A DNA stretch of 7,647 nucleotides from assembly GCA_002702405.1 (NCBI GenBank), contig NZZH01000036.1:42348-49994 (forward strand). Reading direction: 5' to 3'. The DNA is from Flavobacteriaceae bacterium. Its GTDB lineage: Bacteria; Bacteroidota; Bacteroidia; Flavobacteriales; Flavobacteriaceae. This document shows, one piece after another, positions 6,301-7,647 of the stretch. Each line of letters starts with the position of its first letter. Position 1 is the first letter of the stretch. The notes below the pieces were generated by a model. The model searched no databases and was not told the DNA's origin. It saw only the letters and a list, made by a program, of their open reading frames with translations. The translations under genes and the position numbers were made by a program.

Positions 6301-7647
6301 GTTTCAAACAGTGTTTATTTAATCGCTGCAACGCATGGCGTATCAGATACAAGTGATGATGGGGATGATACCGATGGAAATACTACAGATGATTTTACTG
6401 AAACAATACTTGACACGCAAAGACAATTTGAGTTGACTAAAACCGCTTCAATAACTGATAATGGAGATGGAGTGTTAGGCGTAGGGGATGTTATTGTTTA
6501 TACCATAGCAGTTACCAATACTGGAAACACAACCATTAGCAGTTACACATTTATCGACACCCTAACCGATGGCAACAGCAATACTCTATCTTTAAACACA
6601 TCAATTACTTATTTAAAAACAGAGAGAGGAGGGGTAAACCTTAATTATAGAATTAATAATGGGACAAGAGGAGTTTGGTACACAAACGAGCCTACCCAAA
6701 ACAATGCAAGTTATAATCGCGCTACCTGGGACGTAAGTCAAGTTAATAGTGGATATGCTGGCTTTCATGATGAACGTTATTTTGGCTGGAATCATCCCTA
6801 CGTTATCGAAGTAGATCACCTAACCACAAGTTTTGTTCATTCTGGCATCACTTATGTTCACCTTGCGCAATATAACGGGCACTCCTATTTTAGATCTCCA
6901 TCCACTAATTATAGTCATGACACGGCCAAAGCACAAACGGCAAGCACTGCTTCAGCGACCTTACTAGTAGTTAATGATTTAAAAGAGTGGGAATGGCTCA
7001 ATACAACCATAAGACCTATGTTATCAAGTTGGTATAATGGACATTGGTGGGTGGGACTTGAGCAAAATCACAGCGCATCAAATTATTCTAACCCAAGTGG
7101 TGGTTGGTATTGGATCGATGGGGATAATGGTGCGCTAAGTACCCCTCTTGAAAACTCTGGATATGAAGTATTTACTGTTAGTGACACTATAATAAACCCT
7201 GAGGAGGTGGATTCCTTCACAACCTCATACACCATTACTCAAAGTGATGTGGATAGCGGCTTTGTCATTAATACAGTATCTGCCACAGGAAGTAGTCCAG
7301 GAAGAACAAATGATGTTTCAGACATTAGTGATGATAACGACGATGGTGATGGCAATACCACTGATGACCCGACGGTGGTCACCATCACCCCCTCCCCATC
7401 ACTTGACGTAGTAAAAACAGCTACTGTCTCTGATGTTAACGGTAATTCAGAAAATGATACGGGAGACATTATTTATTATACCATTACAGTAACAAATACA
7501 GGAAATGTTACTCTCTCTGGGGTTACCGTATCGGATACCATAACCGATAATTTCGGTAATGATATTCAAGCTACTCTAAGCCCTGTGGTATTTGTCTCTG
7601 CAACACAAACCTCAACGCAGGGAACACTAAAAGTTGGTGAGATGGCT
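1..7647 (+). CDS. Internal part of a giant modular surface adhesin (DUF11/DUF7507 repeats with CBM-like and C-type-lectin-like inserts)
   Basis: Frame 1 is open from the first to the last base (2549 codons, no stop), so the gene runs off both window edges. The order is six plain Ig-like DUF11/DUF7507 units (aa 1-842), a calcium-binding TSP3-like stretch (843-868 and 1071-1214) interrupted by a galactose-binding-like domain (869-1068), three units with large internal inserts (1217-2465), and the start of a tenth unit (2466-2549). Asp, Asn, Ser, Thr and Gly dominate, and I count only six cysteines, as expected of a secreted protein. No transmembrane segment or enzyme motif is visible. Domains of this kind occur in long Bacteroidota surface proteins, often exported by the type IX system, but the signal peptide and sorting domain would lie outside the window. 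An adhesive, carbohydrate-binding role is inferred. The reading frame is near certain; the biological role is only likely. Confidence 0.96.
373..825 (+). repeat. Ig-like DUF11/DUF7507 unit 2
   Basis: Residues 125-275. It begins PSILAQKIS and carries LGDTINYTITVSNTGNVTL, ITDTF, LKPGEMATFNATYIVTQ and GGVSNQV. The first half holds a small extra Gly/Thr-rich segment (GRTGGASGTF) before the ITDTF strand that other units lack. The unit ends with an acidic linker, VSDVSDDGISADGELFDDPT, a diverged copy of the one in later units. Confidence 0.88.
826..1230 (+). repeat. Ig-like DUF11/DUF7507 unit 3
   Basis: Residues 276-410. It begins PSITITKSQTITDNGNG and shows AGDNIVYTITISNTGNVDL, VVSDSL, FVSATKG, LKVGEMATYTAAYLVNQ and GVRNTASV. 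It is the one complete plain unit without the Asp-rich exit linker: the same place holds a Ser/Thr/Gly-rich stretch (STAGSGSSTTVSATSNS). Its FVSAT and LKVGEMA segments closely match the same parts of unit 10 at the window end. Confidence 0.88.
1231..1644 (+). repeat. Ig-like DUF11/DUF7507 unit 4
   Basis: Residues 411-548. It begins LSIDVTKTASVTDNDGDG and carries LGDTIIYTITITNTG, NLTDTLTDAAGNALSL, LSPGQSKTYSATYVIEQ and GGVKNSV. The loop between the LSL strand and LSPGQ is short here. This is the loop that holds large inserts in units 7-9, so this unit is a useful template for the uninterrupted fold. The exit linker, at about 1570-1623, reads DVSDDGNDSDGNTVDDTT. Confidence 0.9.
1645..2088 (+). 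repeat. Ig-like DUF11/DUF7507 unit 5
   Basis: Residues 549-696. It begins PSIEVTKTFVSNDVDGD and carries VGDVLTYTIKVENTGNITL, LEDTFTDFDGNTV, ISGEIATYTTTYTI and GGIKNTV. The exit linker at 2014-2067 (DVSDDGDDTDGNTTDDPT) is the clearest form of the acidic linker. Its DNA is nearly the same as the linker of unit 6, which suggests recent duplication or gene conversion between neighbouring units, or strong codon-level constraint. Confidence 0.9.
2014..2067 (+). repeat. Acidic exit-linker repeat, copy in unit 5
   Basis: This encodes DVSDDGDDTDGNTTDDPT. By eye, 43 of the 48 bases from the AGT at 2020 match those from the AGT at 2461 in unit 6. A 17-base core (2032-2048) is identical in units 5, 6 (2473-2489) and 8 (6364-6380). 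The Asp/Asn spacing resembles calcium-binding loops, so the linker may become rigid when it binds calcium; this is inferred. Confidence 0.8.
2089..2526 (+). repeat. Ig-like DUF11/DUF7507 unit 6
   Basis: Residues 697-842. It begins PAMEVTKTASMTDNGAS and carries VGDVVHFFISVKNTG, FVDTLKDARN, FVSGTTSST, VGGTVTFTTTFNIDQ and GGLNNTI. The exit linker (DISDDGDDTDGNTTDDPT, 2455-2508) is followed by FVLLGK and then runs straight into the first calcium-binding TSP3-like motif. This is the last plain unit before the architecture changes. Confidence 0.9.
2455..2508 (+). repeat. Acidic exit-linker repeat, copy in unit 6
   Basis: This encodes DISDDGDDTDGNTTDDPT and is the closest DNA match to the unit 5 linker, with five synonymous differences over 48 bases. 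Further diverged copies are at 748-804 (unit 2), 1570-1623 (unit 4), 6346-6399 (unit 8) and 7321-7374 (unit 9). Such in-phase copies are natural sites for unequal recombination that would gain or lose whole units without breaking the frame. Confidence 0.8.
2527..2604 (+). other. Calcium-binding TSP3-like motif, first segment
   Basis: Residues 843-868 (DTDNDGKPDTTDIDDDNDG, then ILDRDEK) contain two thrombospondin-type-3-like DxDxDG loops, the standard calcium-coordinating pattern. In long Bacteroidota surface proteins, runs of this kind often flank an embedded beta-sandwich domain. That is the case here: the next residue is a cysteine that opens the inserted domain, and the TSP3 pattern resumes at 3211. 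Confidence 0.85.
2605..3204 (+). other. Galactose-binding / CBM-like beta-sandwich domain inserted between TSP3 segments
   Basis: Residues 869-1068, bracketed by a cysteine at each end (Cys869 and Cys1068). The core has the look of a CBM4/9-like or galactose-binding jelly roll: SFESYW near the start, a conserved-looking GEVWDAAF...GTYFAELLQN segment, then VYPSSTYSITFYHKDGG, NWTAQTVTFTTDENTTSIAI, and a closing IQLDGI strand. The pattern of 'aromatic strand, W, tFt, lDgI' is typical of these folds. It probably binds a glycan or helps the stalk fold. The exact family and the ligand cannot be decided by eye. The two bracketing cysteines could form a disulfide that closes off the inserted module. 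Confidence 0.65.
3211..3642 (+). other. Calcium-binding TSP3-like stretch, second segment
   Basis: Residues 1071-1214. There are at least seven DxDxDG-like loops, for example DIDGDG, DLDSDNDG, DTNGDG, DADNNG, DSDNDG (twice) and DPNGDG. Between them come the I-D-V-V-E and A-F-E-L type spacers usual for the family. A Thr/Ser-rich gap (SVTQNASGTVTSGSDG) separates the last full loop from a final DLDNDGDLDYRD. Two cysteines, Cys1154 and Cys1214, lie within it. It likely folds as a calcium-filled rigid rod between the plain units and the insert-bearing units. Confidence 0.88.
3649..4884 (+). repeat. Ig-like DUF11/DUF7507 unit 7, split by a CBM-like insert
   Basis: Residues 1217-1628. The first half (3649-3849) begins PKVEAQKIVQVIDNN and carries LGDDLVYTITITNTGNIDL, VDDLLNDEEGA and LTFSGVN. 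The second half (4633-4884) resumes with YLPPGGVVSYTASFTINQ, GGEFVSNVASV and a shortened acidic linker (VSDDPTTGADDDPT). Between them sits an insert of roughly 260 residues. Joined together, the two halves make a normal-length unit, so the fold is probably intact with the insert bulging from one loop. Confidence 0.85.
3898..4620 (+). other. CBM-like beta-sandwich insert in unit 7
   Basis: Residues 1300-1540. The diagnostic run is LKPNTKYTVSVYAKA (about 1405-1420), followed by WKRYSFTITTGATPG, RVGIRPP and a closing YWGFQVEENASPTRLTYTY. The pattern 'pn..YT.SvYaKa ... w.ry.ft ... gfQ.E.ga.pT.y' is seen in CBM4/9-like and phage spike/fibre-associated beta-sandwich modules. An upstream Tyr-rich part (IPAGVDYYYDATLSG) has a counterpart in the unit 8 insert. 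Binding of a polysaccharide or cell-surface glycan is inferred; no ligand-binding residues can be assigned from sequence alone. Confidence 0.65.
5080..5718 (+). other. CBM-like beta-sandwich insert in unit 8
   Basis: Residues 1694-1906, a diverged paralogue of the unit 7 insert. Shared landmarks in the same order are APGIEYYFSTASG (against AGVDYYYDATLSG), FEPNTTYTFSVYAKA (against LKPNTKYTVSVYAKA), YKRYKITFTTSAGAG, RIIIRPP and LAQLEKGAAATTWIYTYN. The RIIIRPP and RVGIRPP strands and the closing Q-x-E-x-G/N-A segment make common ancestry clear by eye. It is shorter than the unit 7 copy in the central region. A carbohydrate-binding role is inferred. Confidence 0.65.
5743..5889 (+). other. C-type-lectin-like C-terminal half (unit 8)
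   Basis: Residues 1915-1963. The order EPPFTNWSSGYPSNN, WVYMNG, QWYTTN, RFIVEVED matches the second half of a C-type-lectin-like domain: the 'F/Y-t-n-W..G.P.n' loop, a Trp strand where WND usually sits, and the closing 'yiiE.e' strand. The usual calcium-site motif EPN is altered (GYPSN), so calcium-dependent sugar binding cannot be assumed. The first half of a lectin domain is not found before it; it follows instead, after a short CSGC-containing linker. Confidence 0.6.
5935..6180 (+). other. C-type-lectin-like N-terminal half (unit 8)
   Basis: Residues 1979-2060. It shows IGQYGGNSYFYNS, YSWDQAQSYAQQAGGHLWVPD, QAEHDYVV, NFWIGVRHN and VDWYPVYG. This matches the opening half of a C-type-lectin-like domain: 'G.hsYy.s', 'W..A...a...gghLv', 'E...v', 'WIGl' and 'W.W.dG'. 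After the Trp-rich strand the sequence goes to the second half of DUF7507 unit 8, not to the expected lectin C-half. The domain's usual cysteines are absent, as is common in bacterial versions. Confidence 0.7.
6637..6816 (+). other. C-type-lectin-like C-terminal half (unit 9)
   Basis: Residues 2213-2272. The landmarks are GVWYTNEPTQNN (compare 'W..gEPnn'), a WDVSQVNSG strand, HDERY in the position where WND/ND usually lies, and the closing YVIEVD strand. It is more lectin-like than the unit 8 copy because an 'NEP' motif is retained. The match is by pattern only and the middle is divergent. It stands before, not after, the matching N-half. Confidence 0.58.
6853..7140 (+). other. C-type-lectin-like N-terminal half (unit 9)
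   Basis: Residues 2285-2380. The order LAQYNGHSYFRSP, TAKAQTASTASATLLVVND, KEWEWLN, HWWVGLEQN, GGWYWIDGDNG closely follows the opening half of a C-type-lectin-like domain ('ynGHsYy.S', 'A...A...ga.Llvind..E...l', 'WiGl.qn', 'W.WidG'). It is the best single lectin match in the window. The sequence then passes directly back to DUF7507 unit 9 at about 7162 instead of continuing into a lectin C-half. Confidence 0.75.
7396..7647 (+). repeat. Ig-like DUF11/DUF7507 unit 10 (3' truncated)
   Basis: Residues 2466-2549. It begins PSLDVVKTATVSDVNGN and has TGDIIYYTITVTNTGNVTL, VSDTITDNFGN, FVSATQTST and LKVGEMA, where the window ends. The loop between FVSAT and LKVGEMA is short, so this unit returns to the plain form after three insert-bearing ones. 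The ATYTA strand, GG..N motif and exit linker should follow just outside. Confidence 0.9.

Larger units (their letters stand above)
4885..6420 (+). repeat. Ig-like DUF11/DUF7507 unit 8, split by CBM-like and lectin-like inserts
   Basis: Residues 1629-2140. The first half (4885-5079) reads SAVEVTKTFTTTDKNGNG, VGDIINYTVAIENKG, LIDSFARADG. The second half (6181-6420) resumes with IEPGEKVELSVDYTITQQ, AGSVSNSV and the acidic linker SDDGDDTDGNTTDDFT (6352-6399). The insert is the longest of the three, roughly 370 residues, and has three parts: a CBM-like domain, then C-type-lectin C-half-like sequence, then C-type-lectin N-half-like sequence. Confidence 0.83.
6421..7395 (+). repeat. Ig-like DUF11/DUF7507 unit 9, split by a lectin-like insert
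   Basis: Residues 2141-2465. The first half (6421-6621) reads RQFELTKTASITDNGDG, VGDVIVYTIAVTNTGN, FIDTLTDGNSNTLSL. The second half (7141-7395) resumes around INPEEVDSFTTSYTITQ, GFVINTV and an acidic linker DISDDNDDGDGNTTDDPT. The insert has about 180 residues and contains C-type-lectin-like halves in C-then-N order, with no CBM-like domain. Confidence 0.84.

Noticed and set aside
1..7647. CRISPR array or tandem DNA repeat locus
   Set aside because: The periodicity is about 400-450 bases, follows codon phase, and is diverged at synonymous sites. This is protein-domain repetition, not short identical repeats with unique spacers.

Overview
The whole window is the inside of one very large protein-coding gene on the + strand. 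Frame 1 (first codon at base 1) reads through all 7647 bases, 2549 codons, without a stop. Both the true start and the true stop lie outside the window, so no promoter, ribosome binding site, signal peptide, terminator or C-terminal sorting signal can be seen. I found no second gene, RNA gene, insertion sequence or CRISPR array on either strand.

The protein is a modular, repeat-built, presumably secreted surface protein (adhesin-like). Its backbone is ten copies, the first and last cut by the window edges, of a roughly 135-150 residue Ig-like unit of the DUF11 / DUF7507 'conserved repeat domain' kind. Each unit has the pattern xVTKT - TDN.G.G..GD.I.YTI.V.NTGN - DTLTD - FVSA - L.PGE.ATYTA.Y.I.Q - GG..NTV, often followed by an acidic linker such as SDDGDDTDGNTTDDPT. 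Units 1-6 (bases 1-2526) are plain. Next comes a calcium-binding thrombospondin-type-3-like stretch (2527-2604 and 3211-3642), split by a galactose-binding / CBM-like beta-sandwich (2605-3204). Units 7, 8 and 9 (3649-7395) each carry a large insert at the same loop. Unit 7 holds one CBM-like module, unit 8 a CBM-like module plus C-type-lectin-like material, and unit 9 C-type-lectin-like material alone. Unit 10 (7396-7647) is plain and incomplete.

The lectin-like material in units 8 and 9 is in an unexpected order. Sequence like the C-terminal half of a C-type lectin domain comes before sequence like the N-terminal half, in both copies. Circular permutation, swapping between repeats, or recombination in a repetitive gene could each explain this. 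It is the most unusual thing in the window.

The AT-rich codon use, DUF11/DUF7507 repeats, DSDNDG-type calcium repeats, and embedded CBM and C-type-lectin-like modules together suggest a member of the Bacteroidota, most likely a marine or aquatic flavobacterium-like organism. Such proteins are usually exported by the type IX secretion system, but the diagnostic C-terminal domain is not in the window. The probable role is adhesion: a long stalk of Ig-like units, stiffened by calcium, presenting carbohydrate-binding heads. This role is inferred from the domains, not demonstrated by the sequence.
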